From assembly GCF_000445475.1 (NCBI RefSeq), contig NZ_AUPZ01000003.1, positions 24,662-88,661 on the forward strand: a DNA stretch of 64,000 nt. Reading direction: 5' to 3'. Source of the DNA: Sulfurimonas hongkongensis. GTDB taxonomy: Bacteria; Campylobacterota; Campylobacteria; Campylobacterales; Sulfurimonadaceae. This document shows positions 46,416 through 55,975 of this stretch, in pieces (position 1 is the stretch's first letter; the number at the start of each line of letters is the position of its first letter). Position numbers and translations under genes: made by a program. The notes under the pieces were generated by a model. It searched no databases. It was not told the origin of the DNA and saw nothing but the letters and a program-made list of their open reading frames with translations.

Positions 46416-47906
46416 CTATGCTCTACCTGAGAGCATGCCATAGATGGTCATTGGTTTAAGCGCATAAACTTTTAATAACCACCAAATCCATCTCTCTTTA
46501 GTTGGATCAAGTGGGAATGATGCTGCATTTACACCACTTCCAGCAGGCTTAGAAGCCCAGTTAAATTCAGCTAGCATAACAGTTCCGATGCTAGTAATTA
46601 GTGGACATACAGTGTAACCATCGTATTTGCTAGGAAGTGATTTACCCTCCATAGATGCTACTATGTTGTCAACTAGAACAGCATATTGTTTACGAGCAGA
46701 ACCACCAGTTTTACCCATTGGAACTGCCGCAACATCGCCTAAACACCAGACATTGTTAAATTTAACATGCTTTAGAGTCTCTTTGTTTACTGGAACCCAA
46801 CCTTTGTCTGAACCGACTTCTGAGTTACCAACTTCATCAGGAGCTTTCATAGGCGGAGTTACATGTAAAAAGTCATATGGAACTTCAACTCTCTCGTGTT
46901 TAGTTACCATTGTGTACTCTTCTAAGTCTTCATCAAATTCACCTTTTTCTTTCCAGTGATGGTCAAAAGTAGCAACTTTGTTTGCAGTGTCTACCTCTAT
47001 AAGGTTATGATTATAGTGCCACTTGAAGCCTCTATCTTTGAACTGTTGAACTATTGCAGTATGATAATCTTTGATACCAAACATTCCTCCACCATTTGGA
47101 TAAAAAGTCAACTCAACTTTATCTCTAACACCAGCTTCCTCTAGGCGTGAGTTTACAAGATACATGATTTTTTTAGGAGCACCACCACACTTGATAGGAG
47201 TGTTTGGATGTGTAAATACCGCTTGTAGCTTTTGGGGACCTTTATGAGCTTTAGCTTTAGCAATTAACTCTTGTATGCCTTTCCATGTTGCAGTTGCTCC
47301 ATCTCTAAAGTAGATAGAGTGAAGGCCATTCTTACTTATACCACTATTTTTAACAGCTGAATTATCAGTACCCGATGAAGTAATAACACCATCAAGACCT
47401 TTTATAGCCCCATAGTTAAGCTTAAGACCAGTAGCAATAACCATTTGATCATAAGATACTACTTGAGAACCATCCACTGTTACAGTGTTGTTTTGTGGAT
47501 CAAAAGCTGTTACACTTCCTTTTATTAGCTTAACTCCACTTGGTACAAATTCATCTCTTTTGTACGTAATATCACTTGCATCCCATATACCCGCACCTAC
47601 TAATGTTTGACCTGGTTGGTAAGATACAGAAGTTGGATCTGGCTCTATTACAGTTATATCAGCATTTGATAAAGAGTTGTTAAGTCTTGCAGCTGTACTC
47701 ATACCAGCAAGACCTCCACCAACAATAACAATTTTACCTTTTGCACTCGATGCACTTGCCGACGAGGCACCAATTGTAGCACCTGCTAAGATAGATGCAG
47801 CCATTGGAGACACGCTTAAATATTTTAAAGCTTCACGACGAGACATTATCTCTGGATGCTTTTCTACTTCATTTAGAATCTCTTCTAAGATTTCGTTTTT
47901 TTTCAT
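46416..47906 (-). CDS. sqr: Tat-exported sulfide:quinone oxidoreductase
   Basis: A 496-residue flavoprotein. A twin-arginine signal is near the N-terminus (SRREALKYL, R23-R24, then a hydrophobic run ending SASASS). GGGLAG at 63-68 binds FAD. Redox cysteines are C240 in IKCGGAPKKIMYL and C434 in YTVCPLITSIG, as in sulfide:quinone reductase. It oxidises sulfide to polysulfide and reduces quinone. It shares an upstream operator with the DUF3373 porin gene. The related flavocytochrome c sulfide dehydrogenase subunit is the main alternative. Confidence 0.88.
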   Translation of the reverse strand: MKKNEILEEILNEVEKHPEIMSRREALKYLSVSPMAASILAGATIGASSASASSAKGKIVIVGGGLAGMSTAARLNNSLSNADITVIEPDPTSVSYQPGQTLVGAGIWDASDITYKRDEFVPSGVKLIKGSVTAFDPQNNTVTVDGSQVVSYDQMVIATGLKLNYGAIKGLDGVITSSGTDNSAVKNSGISKNGLHSIYFRDGATATWKGIQELIAKAKAHKGPQKLQAVFTHPNTPIKCGGAPKKIMYLVNSRLEEAGVRDKVELTFYPNGGGMFGIKDYHTAIVQQFKDRGFKWHYNHNLIEVDTANKVATFDHHWKEKGEFDEDLEEYTMVTKHERVEVPYDFLHVTPPMKAPDEVGNSEVGSDKGWVPVNKETLKHVKFNNVWCLGDVAAVPMGKTGGSARKQYAVLVDNIVASMEGKSLPSKYDGYTVCPLITSIGTVMLAEFNWASKPAGSGVNAASFPLDPTKERWIWWLLKVYALKPMTIYGMLSGRA

Positions 47907-47926
47907 ACTACTTCCCCTATGTTTTG

Positions 47927-47932
47927 ATAATA
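47927..47932 (-). promoter_or_regulatory. Candidate -10 element for sqr
   Basis: TATTAT on the minus strand, 21 bases before the sqr start codon, with the shared operator 49 bases farther upstream. Confidence 0.4.
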
Positions 47933-47980
47933 TGAAGATTGTACAAGTTTGAGGCTTAATTTTTTTTTAAATATGCTTTA

Positions 47981-48021
47981 AGTTTGTAACTTTAGTGTGA
48001 CATATCACATTTGTGTGATAT
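47981..48021 (-). promoter_or_regulatory. Shared operator, sqr copy
   Basis: On the plus strand TTTGTAAC (47983-47990), TAGTGTGACAT (47993-48003) and TTGTGTGATAT (48011-48021) occur in order. The same three blocks, same order and orientation, lie upstream of the DUF3373 porin. It lies 75-115 bases before the sqr start, a typical activator position. Confidence 0.6.
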
Positions 48022-48086
48022 GATGTTTACTTTTCGCGTATTATTGTAGTGTAAGAGATAGAAAAAATATTTTATAAAAAAGTAAG

Positions 48087-48102
48087 TAAATCATGTGAAA
48101 CA
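48087..48102. other. Weak parS-like half site
   Basis: TAAATCATGTGAAACA matches TGTTTCATGTGAAACA at 13 of 16 positions, with one arm perfect. It may be chance. Confidence 0.2.
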
Positions 48103-48164
48103 GGGCTTTTTGAGGGCTAAAATTATAATTATTATAAGATTTCGTAAAGTAAATGCGATGACAA

Positions 48165-48192
48165 TTAAGAAGCTAGAGAGCTAGCTTCTTAA
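48165..48192 (-). terminator. DUF3373 gene terminator hairpin
   Basis: TTAAGAAGCTAG and CTAGCTTCTTAA pair perfectly over 12 bases around an AGAG loop, seven bases after the gene's stop. Confidence 0.75.
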
Positions 48193-48198
48193 CATTTT

Positions 48199-49692
48199 TT
48201 AATATCTATATCTGAAATAAACACGAAGATCTTGTGCTTTTTCAACTGGATCCATTCCTGCAGCTTGAGCTTCTGCCATAGTCATAGGTGCTCCGCCATC
48301 TCCAAAGAAAGCGTTTGAACCAGTATACTCATACTTTATATATGTATATCTAACTTGCATAGAAAACACATCATCTATAAGTGGTTGAGTCCAGTAAGCT
48401 TCATAAGCATCACCACGAGTAGCTAGTTTAGAGCCAATCAAAGTGTCCTCACCATAAGTAAATGGTCTCCAATGTTTAGAACCATGGTTGTACTCTAGAC
48501 CAAATTTACCACCAGTAAGGTTTGGCATCTGTGCTCCAACCCAAATAGAAGTACCAGTTTCATCATCAGTACTACCAAGCATACTAGCAGCTGAAACAAC
48601 ACCTGTGCTTGTCATATGATTAGTTATATTATCTGGGCGAGATATAGACGCTGCAAAAGATGCAAAAAGTATTGTTTCATCTAAAAAGTCATTAATCTCA
48701 TTACCAACACCCTCAACTTTAGCAGAAATAGCCATACCATCCATATCGCCAACAGTTTTTAATGCCATAATATGACTAAGGTTAGCGTTTTGTCCACCGT
48801 AAGTTAGACCAGGAACATTAAATCCTCTATACCAAGTTGTAGATACTGCATATTGACCATCATCATAAGGAACAAAAATAAATCCTGCCATATCAATAGT
48901 GTCAAGAGCACCATCTTCTTCAATATAGTTTGGCGATGTAGGTGAATTCATATTAACCTGAGTAGCATAATCAGCAGAATTTGCCCAAGATTTAGCATTT
49001 GTTAAACCACGACCAAGACAAAGTTTAAAGTTCATACCAGTTACATACTTACTAAGTGAAATTCCAGCACTTGCACCATCAAACTCCATGTTTATAACAT
49101 GACCCATAGGAGATTTTGAAGTATCATCCTCTCTTAGATTTACAAGATAACCATTAGTAGATGGACGACGACCAACACTTACAGTCATAGGAAAGTCACC
49201 AACTGTAGGCATCCACAACCAGTAAACCTCTCTTACTCTTAGCTTATCATCATTTAGTGTTTCATTTGAAACCCAATCAAAAGTGTCAAAACCACTACCT
49301 CTTTGAGGATAACCAGTAACCGTATTGTTCGCAGATGCACCAAAAGCTTTATGATAAGCTAGTTGACCTTTAAAAACCATAGTATCTGTAGGAGCGTAAC
49401 CCATACCTAACCATAAGCGGTTTGAGTATAAGCCATCATTTTCATACTTTTTACCGCTTGCAGTTTCATACTGTAAGTTATCGTATGAAGTTCTAAAATC
49501 GACATCGAACTTGATATTGTCTTTAGCCGCTAGTGCGTTAACACTACCAATTTTCTTTATGTTTCTATCCTGTGTTTTTTCCATCTTTTCGAGCTTTTGT
49601 TTTAGTTCATCTATCTGCTGTTGCATCGCTGCATCTGCATAAAGAGCTGTACTTAAAAAAGCAACCGTTGAAAGCGCAATGATTTTTTTCAT
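48199..49692 (-). CDS. Outer-membrane porin-like protein (DUF3373 type)
   Basis: A 497-residue protein. A signal peptide (MKKIIALSTVAFLSTALYADA) is followed by a short coiled coil (MQQQIDELKQKLEKMEKTQD) as in anchored porins, then many alternating-hydrophobic strands and a C-terminal aromatic residue (DLRVYFRYRY). These indicate a beta barrel in the outer membrane. The substrate is unknown. Sharing an operator with sqr suggests a role in sulfur uptake or export, as inference. Confidence 0.8.
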   Translation of the reverse strand: MKKIIALSTVAFLSTALYADAAMQQQIDELKQKLEKMEKTQDRNIKKIGSVNALAAKDNIKFDVDFRTSYDNLQYETASGKKYENDGLYSNRLWLGMGYAPTDTMVFKGQLAYHKAFGASANNTVTGYPQRGSGFDTFDWVSNETLNDDKLRVREVYWLWMPTVGDFPMTVSVGRRPSTNGYLVNLREDDTSKSPMGHVINMEFDGASAGISLSKYVTGMNFKLCLGRGLTNAKSWANSADYATQVNMNSPTSPNYIEEDGALDTIDMAGFIFVPYDDGQYAVSTTWYRGFNVPGLTYGGQNANLSHIMALKTVGDMDGMAISAKVEGVGNEINDFLDETILFASFAASISRPDNITNHMTSTGVVSAASMLGSTDDETGTSIWVGAQMPNLTGGKFGLEYNHGSKHWRPFTYGEDTLIGSKLATRGDAYEAYWTQPLIDDVFSMQVRYTYIKYEYTGSNAFFGDGGAPMTMAEAQAAGMDPVEKAQDLRVYFRYRY

Positions 49693-49721
49693 AAAAATCC
49701 CCTTGTGTTTAAATTCTCTAA

Positions 49722-49727
49722 ATTCTA
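49722..49727 (-). promoter_or_regulatory. Candidate -10 element for the porin gene
   Basis: TAGAAT on the minus strand, with the operator beginning 48 bases farther upstream, the same spacing as at sqr. Confidence 0.4.
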
Positions 49728-49774
49728 TCAGATTTGGTTTGAAAATAACTAGGAAATGGGGAGAAATATGTAAA

Positions 49775-49818
49775 AAGTTACAAATTTGTAACTTATTGTG
49801 TGATATTTGTGTGATATT
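49775..49818 (-). promoter_or_regulatory. Shared operator, porin copy
   Basis: AAGTTACAAATTTGTAACTT (49775-49794) is a perfect 20-base palindrome containing TTTGTAAC; then TTGTGTGATAT occurs twice back to back (49796-49806 and 49807-49817), 11 bases apart. These are the same blocks as upstream of sqr, with seven fewer bases between the last two. I see nothing else in the remaining spacer to 49994. Confidence 0.65.
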
Positions 49819-49994
49819 AACTATTCTTATGTAGTAAGAGTTAACCAGAAGTTATTATCTGGATAACAAAGTATTATTTTTACTTATAATTTAATTGCTT
49901 TATAGTAGTCTTCTTGCTTCTTTCTTGTTTAGGTTGATAATATTTTGACAGTCAGTATACACTACAATCTTGGAGTTTGTTTCTTCAAACCTTT

Positions 49995-50840
49995 TTATAC
50001 TAACTTAAATGCGATAAGACTCAGTGCCATAACAAACATACCAAGAGTAATACCGACTATTGTTGTGTGTGCGTTGCCGTAAACTCTTGCAGCTGGGAGA
50101 AGTTCATCGAATGAGATATATACCATAATCCCAGCAACAATCCCAAAAGTGACACCAAGTGTTGCATCTCCCATAAAGGGCAAGATAAGGAAAAATCCCA
50201 CAAGGGCACCTACAGGTTCTGCGAGTCCTGAGAGGGTTGCATACCAAAATGCACTTTTTTTATCTCCAGTAGCGTGATAGATAGGTAGAGATACCGCCAT
50301 ACCTTCTGGAATGTTATGAATTGCTATTGCAAAAGCTATCGTTATACCTACATTTGGGTTCTCTAAGGCGGAGACAAAAGTTGCAAAACCCTCAGGAAAG
50401 TTGTGTATTGCAATAGCAAGAGCGGTAAAGATACCGGTTCTCTTAAGTGCAGAATCTTTTATAAGAGAAGCTTTGGTATCTGGTTTTAACTCTGAGAGCT
50501 CACTGTTGCTTTTGGTCTCATGCGGATTTACATCCTCGGGAATCATCTTGTCGATAAAAGCAGTTAGTGCAATTCCGGCAAAAAAACATAAAATAGTTAA
50601 AGACTCTCCTATAGTAGAACTTGAGTAAATTTGTGAAAAGGACTCTTTTGATTTAACTAAAATCTCCATAAACGACACATAAATCATCACACCTGCAGAA
50701 AACCCCATGCCGATAGAGAGTATTGTATAGTTATTTTTTTTTGAAAAGAATGCCAAAATGGCACCAATCGAAGTAGAGAGTCCTGCTAAAAAAGTGAGCA
50801 TAAAAGCAAAAAGAAAAGTCTCAAAGGATAAATCTTGCAT
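49995..50840 (-). CDS. zupT: Zinc transporter of the ZIP family
   Basis: A 281-residue membrane protein with about eight segments and two ZIP metal-binding motifs, AIHNFPEGFATF and AIHNIPEGMAVSL. It imports zinc and perhaps other divalent metals. It is a single gene. The window also has znuACB, so two zinc uptake routes are present. Confidence 0.93.
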   Translation of the reverse strand: MQDLSFETFLFAFMLTFLAGLSTSIGAILAFFSKKNNYTILSIGMGFSAGVMIYVSFMEILVKSKESFSQIYSSSTIGESLTILCFFAGIALTAFIDKMIPEDVNPHETKSNSELSELKPDTKASLIKDSALKRTGIFTALAIAIHNFPEGFATFVSALENPNVGITIAFAIAIHNIPEGMAVSLPIYHATGDKKSAFWYATLSGLAEPVGALVGFFLILPFMGDATLGVTFGIVAGIMVYISFDELLPAARVYGNAHTTIVGITLGMFVMALSLIAFKLV

Positions 50841-50920
50841 AAAACACCTATTAAAAATGATTTAAGGATTGGTATATTGTATCATATAGCACTTCTAAAT
50901 TTGGTATGAATAACTTTGGG

Positions 50921-52501
50921 TTAGGAATATAATTTATTTAAGAGAAGTTGAGTAGAGACTCTGTTGTTGTATTCATTTTTACTAACTCTATAACTGCATG
51001 TGAGTTTTCTGTTTTGTGGCATCTCTAAGATAGTTCTAAAAGCTATGATTTGAATGGTTTTTGTCTGATGAGGATATTGTCTAAGAGTGATTCTAGAGTG
51101 AGAGTTATCACTTCCCATAAGTTTTATATCTACAACCTCCGCATCTTTTAGTAAAAAACTTGGACGATTGTTTGCTTCTCCAAAAGGCTCAAAACTCTCT
51201 AAAAGGTTTAAAAGGTCATAGTCAATATCCTCAGCATCTAAGATACCTAAGACTTCATCTTTTGCTATAAAATCATCCGCATGAAGCAAAGACGCACTCT
51301 TGTTGATGGCTACTCTAAAACTCTCTATATCTTGCTCCATCAGTCCTAAGCCAGCCGCCATCTTATGCCCTCCAAATCTAGTTAACAAGTGCTCATTAGC
51401 TTTTATTAGCTTATAGATGTTAACCTCTCCGATACTCCTAGCGCTTCCCTTTGCAACTGAATCTTTAATGCTCAAAACTATGGCAGGTTTTGAAAACTTA
51501 TCTACAAGTCTAGAGGCAACGATGCCAACTACACCCTCATGCCAATTCTCGCTTGCTACAACTATGATTCTATCATCTTCATTAACTTCAAGCAAAGCTT
51601 GGCTTGTAGCCTCTTGCTCTGTCTCTTTTCTAAGCTCATTTAAAAGAGAGAGTTTTTCAAACTGCTCGTAGGCCTTTTGCACAGTGTCAGCTGTAAAAAA
51701 TTCTAGTGCAATGGATGCATCTTTGAGTCTCCCAGCGGAGTTTATACGAGGAGCTATTTGAAATGATATATCTTCTGAGGAGATGCTAGACTTGTTTAAA
51801 AAATCTCTAATAATGATGGAAGCTGGTCTTTGTGAATTCATTAAAACTTTTAAACCCTCTCTTACAAGAGTTCTGTTTATATCGATGAGTGGCATGATAT
51901 CTGCAATAATGGCAATTGCTAAGATATCTAAAAACTCTTTCATATCAATGTTTAAAGAGAGCTCTTTTTTAACTAAAGCCAAAAGTAGCCAAGCCACTTG
52001 AGCGCCGCAAATCTCTTTAAAAGGGTATTCACAATCATCAAGTTTTGGATCAACTATCGTATAAGCATCTGGAAGTTCATCGCCTGGTGTATGATGGTCA
52101 GTTATGATAAGGTCTATACCTCTCTCTTTGCAGATGCGAGCAGCTTCTATGGCTGTTATGCCATTATCCACTGTGATGATAAGGTCTGCATCTACTCTCT
52201 CTAAGATGTTAGGACTTACCCCATAACCATCTCTAAAACGATTTGGAATGATGGCCTCTAGTGAATATGGAATTTTCTTAAAAAACTCCACCACTATAGC
52301 ACTAGAACTTATCCCATCAACATCGTAATCTCCAACGAGAGTTATTTTCTCTTTTGCTCTTATGGCAGTTGCTATGCGTTTAGCAGATTTTGTGGCATCT
52401 TTTAAAAGTGCTGGATTTGGAATTTGTGAGAGTTTTTTCTCTTGGCTTTCAAAGCGACTAGAGAGTAGCTCAAAGAGTGACTGTTTGTTTAATGTTTTCA
52501 T
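50921..52501 (-). CDS. recJ: Single-stranded-DNA-specific exonuclease RecJ
   Basis: A 526-residue DHH/DHHA1 nuclease: DYDVDGISSSAI, ITVDNGITA, ITDHHTPGDELP, and GGHKMAAGLGL. It digests single-stranded DNA 5'-3' in recombination and repair. It follows pyrG on the same strand after 18 bases. Confidence 0.96.
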   Translation of the reverse strand: MKTLNKQSLFELLSSRFESQEKKLSQIPNPALLKDATKSAKRIATAIRAKEKITLVGDYDVDGISSSAIVVEFFKKIPYSLEAIIPNRFRDGYGVSPNILERVDADLIITVDNGITAIEAARICKERGIDLIITDHHTPGDELPDAYTIVDPKLDDCEYPFKEICGAQVAWLLLALVKKELSLNIDMKEFLDILAIAIIADIMPLIDINRTLVREGLKVLMNSQRPASIIIRDFLNKSSISSEDISFQIAPRINSAGRLKDASIALEFFTADTVQKAYEQFEKLSLLNELRKETEQEATSQALLEVNEDDRIIVVASENWHEGVVGIVASRLVDKFSKPAIVLSIKDSVAKGSARSIGEVNIYKLIKANEHLLTRFGGHKMAAGLGLMEQDIESFRVAINKSASLLHADDFIAKDEVLGILDAEDIDYDLLNLLESFEPFGEANNRPSFLLKDAEVVDIKLMGSDNSHSRITLRQYPHQTKTIQIIAFRTILEMPQNRKLTCSYRVSKNEYNNRVSTQLLLNKLYS

Positions 52502-52519
52502 ATTTTAGTTGTAATTAAA

Positions 52520-54142
52520 CTACTCAAGAGCACCAAGAGATGCTTTTACGAAAGCTAGTATTGAAGGGTTTGGAGTTTGAAGCCTTGAGGTAAATTCTGG
52601 ATGAAACTGAACACCTAAGAACCAAGGATGACCCTCTATCTCGACACTCTCAATTAGTCCATCATATTCGCCCGTTACAATCATTCCAGCCGCTTCTAGT
52701 CGTTCCCTATAAGCAGGGTTAGCCTCATAGCGATGGCGATGTCTCTCATGTATTGTTCCTTCACCACCGTAAGCTTCTCTAATTATAGAGCCCTCTTTTA
52801 TATCACATGGATATTCCCCAAGTCTAAGAGTCCCGCCCATTGGCGATTTATGGGTTCTTACCTGCGAATCTCCATTTTGGTCTAAAAAGTTGTCTATAAG
52901 ATAAACCATTGGATGCGGAGTATCTTCATCAAATTCAACAGAGTTTGCACCCTCAAGCCCTAAAACATTTCTGGCATACTCTACAAGTGTTAACTGCATT
53001 CCAAGACAGATACCAAGATATACAACTTTGTTAACTCTAGCGTACTCTATTGCTTTTATCTTGCCCTCAACTCCACGGTTTCCAAAACCACCAGCTACTA
53101 AGATAGAGTCACAATCACCTAAAAGTGCCTCAGCTCCCCGCTCTTCAAGCTCTTCGGAATCAACCCAGTTTATATCTACTCTAGTATCTAGATGTGCACC
53201 TGAGTGGATAAGTGATTCTGTTAGTGATTTGTAAGCCTCTTTTAGTTCTAAATACTTTCCAACAAAGCCTATAACTACACGATTTTTAGGTTGAACTATC
53301 TTTTTAACTAAAGAGTCCCACTCTTCCATGTCTGGGTTTAGCTCCCCTAAATCCAGCTCTTTAGAGATAGGTTTTAAGATATGTTGTCTTAAAAAAGTCA
53401 CAGGAATATCATAAATAGTAGCCGCATCAAGTGCTTCTATAACGCTATCTGGAGAGACATCACAACTCATTGCTAGTTTTTTCTTAAAAGTTTTTGGTAG
53501 AGGAAACTCACTTCTTGCAATAATCATCTGCGGGGTAATCCCAATACGGCGAAGCTCTTGAACCGAGTGTTGAGTAGGCTTAGATTTCATCTCTCCAGCT
53601 GCTTTTATATAGGGTATAAGAGTTACATGGATAAAAAAAGTACCAACTACCTCCTCATCATGCTTCATTTGACGGATAGCTTCCATAAAAGGTAATCCTT
53701 CTATGTCTCCAACAGTTCCACCAAGCTCAACAATTAAAATATCATGCCCCTCTCCAGCTAACTTGATACGATTTACTATCTCACCAACTATGTGAGGTAT
53801 AACTTGGATGGTCTGCCCTAAGTAGCCGCCAGCTCTCTCACGCTCTATTACACTTGAGTAGACTTGACCCGTAGTAAAGTTGCTAGATTTTAAATATGAA
53901 GTATCAAGAAACCTCTCATAGTTTCCAATATCAAGATCAGTTTCTGCCCCATCTTTTGTGACAAAAACTTCACCATGTTCAAGTGGACTCATGGTTCCTG
54001 GGTCCACATTTATATAAGGATCAATCTTAAGCATGCCGACTTTTTTACCAGAGTGTTTAAGCAGAGTTCCAACGCTTGCTGCTGTGATCCCTTTTCCAAG
54101 AGAACTCAAAACTCCACCAGTTACAAAAATATACTTTGTCAT
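52520..54142 (-). CDS. pyrG: CTP synthase
   Basis: A 540-residue two-domain enzyme. The synthetase domain starts [18 protein letters not shown]; the glutaminase domain has the Cys in [14 protein letters not shown] and the His-Glu in [11 protein letters not shown]. It aminates UTP to CTP. I take the ATG at 54140-54142, with AGGA eight bases upstream; an earlier in-frame start would add 13 residues. Confidence 0.97.
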   Translation of the reverse strand: MTKYIFVTGGVLSSLGKGITAASVGTLLKHSGKKVGMLKIDPYINVDPGTMSPLEHGEVFVTKDGAETDLDIGNYERFLDTSYLKSSNFTTGQVYSSVIERERAGGYLGQTIQVIPHIVGEIVNRIKLAGEGHDILIVELGGTVGDIEGLPFMEAIRQMKHDEEVVGTFFIHVTLIPYIKAAGEMKSKPTQHSVQELRRIGITPQMIIARSEFPLPKTFKKKLAMSCDVSPDSVIEALDAATIYDIPVTFLRQHILKPISKELDLGELNPDMEEWDSLVKKIVQPKNRVVIGFVGKYLELKEAYKSLTESLIHSGAHLDTRVDINWVDSEELEERGAEALLGDCDSILVAGGFGNRGVEGKIKAIEYARVNKVVYLGICLGMQLTLVEYARNVLGLEGANSVEFDEDTPHPMVYLIDNFLDQNGDSQVRTHKSPMGGTLRLGEYPCDIKEGSIIREAYGGEGTIHERHRHRYEANPAYRERLEAAGMIVTGEYDGLIESVEIEGHPWFLGVQFHPEFTSRLQTPNPSILAFVKASLGALE

Positions 54143-54337
54143 GCTTTTTCCTATCTTATAGTCTTTGATATTGTTAGTCACCGAGATAGCATCTGCTCAT
54201 TTTTCAATAGAGATGCAAAGTGATTATTTTAAAAATATTTAGTAAGCGCGGATTATATTACAGAGTCTCTTAAATTCTCTATAGCTCTTTTTAAAAAAGA
54301 TACTATATAATTTCCAAATATTATTATAAGGCTCTTG

Positions 54338-55954
54338 ATGGACGCAACACTTTTATATATTGTTATGGCTCTAGGTATTTCTACAGTTTTTAACTTACTT
54401 TTAAAACGTCTAGGAGTCTCACAGATTATCGGTTATATACTAACAGGAACTGTTCTTGTATATACCTTTGATTTACAATATCTAAAGGGTTCTACTACTC
54501 TAGAACATATTGGCGAGTTTGGTATTGTTTTTTTGATGTTTACTATTGGACTTGAGATATCTCTAAACAAAATGAACTCCATGAAAAAAGAGATATTTTT
54601 AAATGGTTTTTTGCAAGTTGGAGTCACAGCTGCAGTGGTTTACTCCATCGCGCACTTTATTTTTGGAATGGAGACCATCTCTGCTATTATCCTCTCACTA
54701 GCCTTTGCACTCTCTTCTACGGCTGTAGTTTTAAGTTACTTAAAGGCCTCAAAAGAGATATATACACCCTATGGGCAAAGAGCCACGGGGATACTTATCT
54801 TTCAAGACATTGCAGTAATCCCCATACTAATACTTTTGGGTTTTTTAACAAGTAGTGGTGATAGTTCTATTGCTATTATTTTAAGAGATACCGCCATCAG
54901 TGCCATAATAGTAGTAGGGCTTCTTTTTGTAGTTGGTAAAAGGCTTATGACATGGCTTCTTCACTTCTCTACCTCTAGTGAAGTAGAAGAGCTTTTTATG
55001 GGCTCAGTACTTTTTATAGTTATCAGTGCCTCACTTTTAGCATCTTTTTTCGGGTTTACTTACTCACTGGGAGCTTTTGTGGCTGGAATGATAATAGCTG
55101 AGACAAAGTACCATCATAAAGTGGAATTTGATATAGCACCATTTAAAGATATCTTGCTTGGAACCTTTTTTATCATCGTTGGAATGAAGATAGATTTTAT
55201 GTACTTTTTAAATCATTTCTGGCTTACACTCGGTATCTTTATACTTGTCTTAATCATAAAAACACTTATCATGTACATGCTACTTCGTCCAACAAGTGGA
55301 CACGCAACTTCATTAAAGACAGCACTTGCACTCTCTCAAGTTGGAGAATTTTCCTTTGTAATCTTTGCAGTTGCATCCAATGGTGGGCTTTTAGAAAAGG
55401 AGTTAGAAGCTCTTTTTGTTCTTGTTGTGATCTTTTCTATGATGGTAACACCATTTTTTATCTCAAAAATTAGTGCATCTATTGACTATCTTACTCGTGA
55501 AGAGTACTTAGCAGTAGATACTAAAGAGTTTGCTAGAAGAAAAGACCATGTTATAGTTTGTGGATATAGCATCATAGGTAAGTTTGTCGCAAAAGAGCTT
55601 GAAGCGGTAGATGCGCCACATGTTATCATTGACAATTCTCCAAAACATGTTCAAGAAGCACTAAGAGCAGGAAAAGAGGCTTATTTAGGCGATATGTCGA
55701 AACTATCTATGCTAGAGGCGCTAAATGCTGAGAGTTCAGCTGCAGTCATTGTAACGCTTGATAATATAGATAAGAAGCGTGCTATTTGTGAAGCTGTTTT
55801 AAAACATACAAACAACATAAATCTTATAGTAAAAGTAGCATCACTCCAAGAAATAAATGCACTCCAAGATTTAGATATTACAGTTATGGTGGATTCTAAA
55901 CTTGAGGTTGGTAAGGTGTTAGTTGAGAAGATGATGAGCTGTGAATTAAGATAA
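54338..55954 (+). CDS. Cation:proton antiporter of the KefB/CPA2 type with TrkA domain
   Basis: A 538-residue protein. About 12 membrane segments (SQIIGYILTGTVL, FGIVFLMFTIGLEIS, GFTYSLGAFVAGMI) are followed by a TrkA-N NAD-binding domain (DHVIVCGYSIIGKFV, near residue 403). It is most like potassium efflux or cation:proton antiporters gated by NAD(H). The start is taken at ATG 54338; an in-frame TTG directly before is possible. Confidence 0.9.
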   Translation: MDATLLYIVMALGISTVFNLLLKRLGVSQIIGYILTGTVLVYTFDLQYLKGSTTLEHIGEFGIVFLMFTIGLEISLNKMNSMKKEIFLNGFLQVGVTAAVVYSIAHFIFGMETISAIILSLAFALSSTAVVLSYLKASKEIYTPYGQRATGILIFQDIAVIPILILLGFLTSSGDSSIAIILRDTAISAIIVVGLLFVVGKRLMTWLLHFSTSSEVEELFMGSVLFIVISASLLASFFGFTYSLGAFVAGMIIAETKYHHKVEFDIAPFKDILLGTFFIIVGMKIDFMYFLNHFWLTLGIFILVLIIKTLIMYMLLRPTSGHATSLKTALALSQVGEFSFVIFAVASNGGLLEKELEALFVLVVIFSMMVTPFFISKISASIDYLTREEYLAVDTKEFARRKDHVIVCGYSIIGKFVAKELEAVDAPHVIIDNSPKHVQEALRAGKEAYLGDMSKLSMLEALNAESSAAVIVTLDNIDKKRAICEAVLKHTNNINLIVKVASLQEINALQDLDITVMVDSKLEVGKVLVEKMMSCELR

Positions 55955-55975
55955 AATAGTTAAGCCTCAACTCTT

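Noticed and set aside
48087..48102. A third parS site
   Set aside because: Only one arm matches; 13 of 16 bases is too weak to count with the two better sites.
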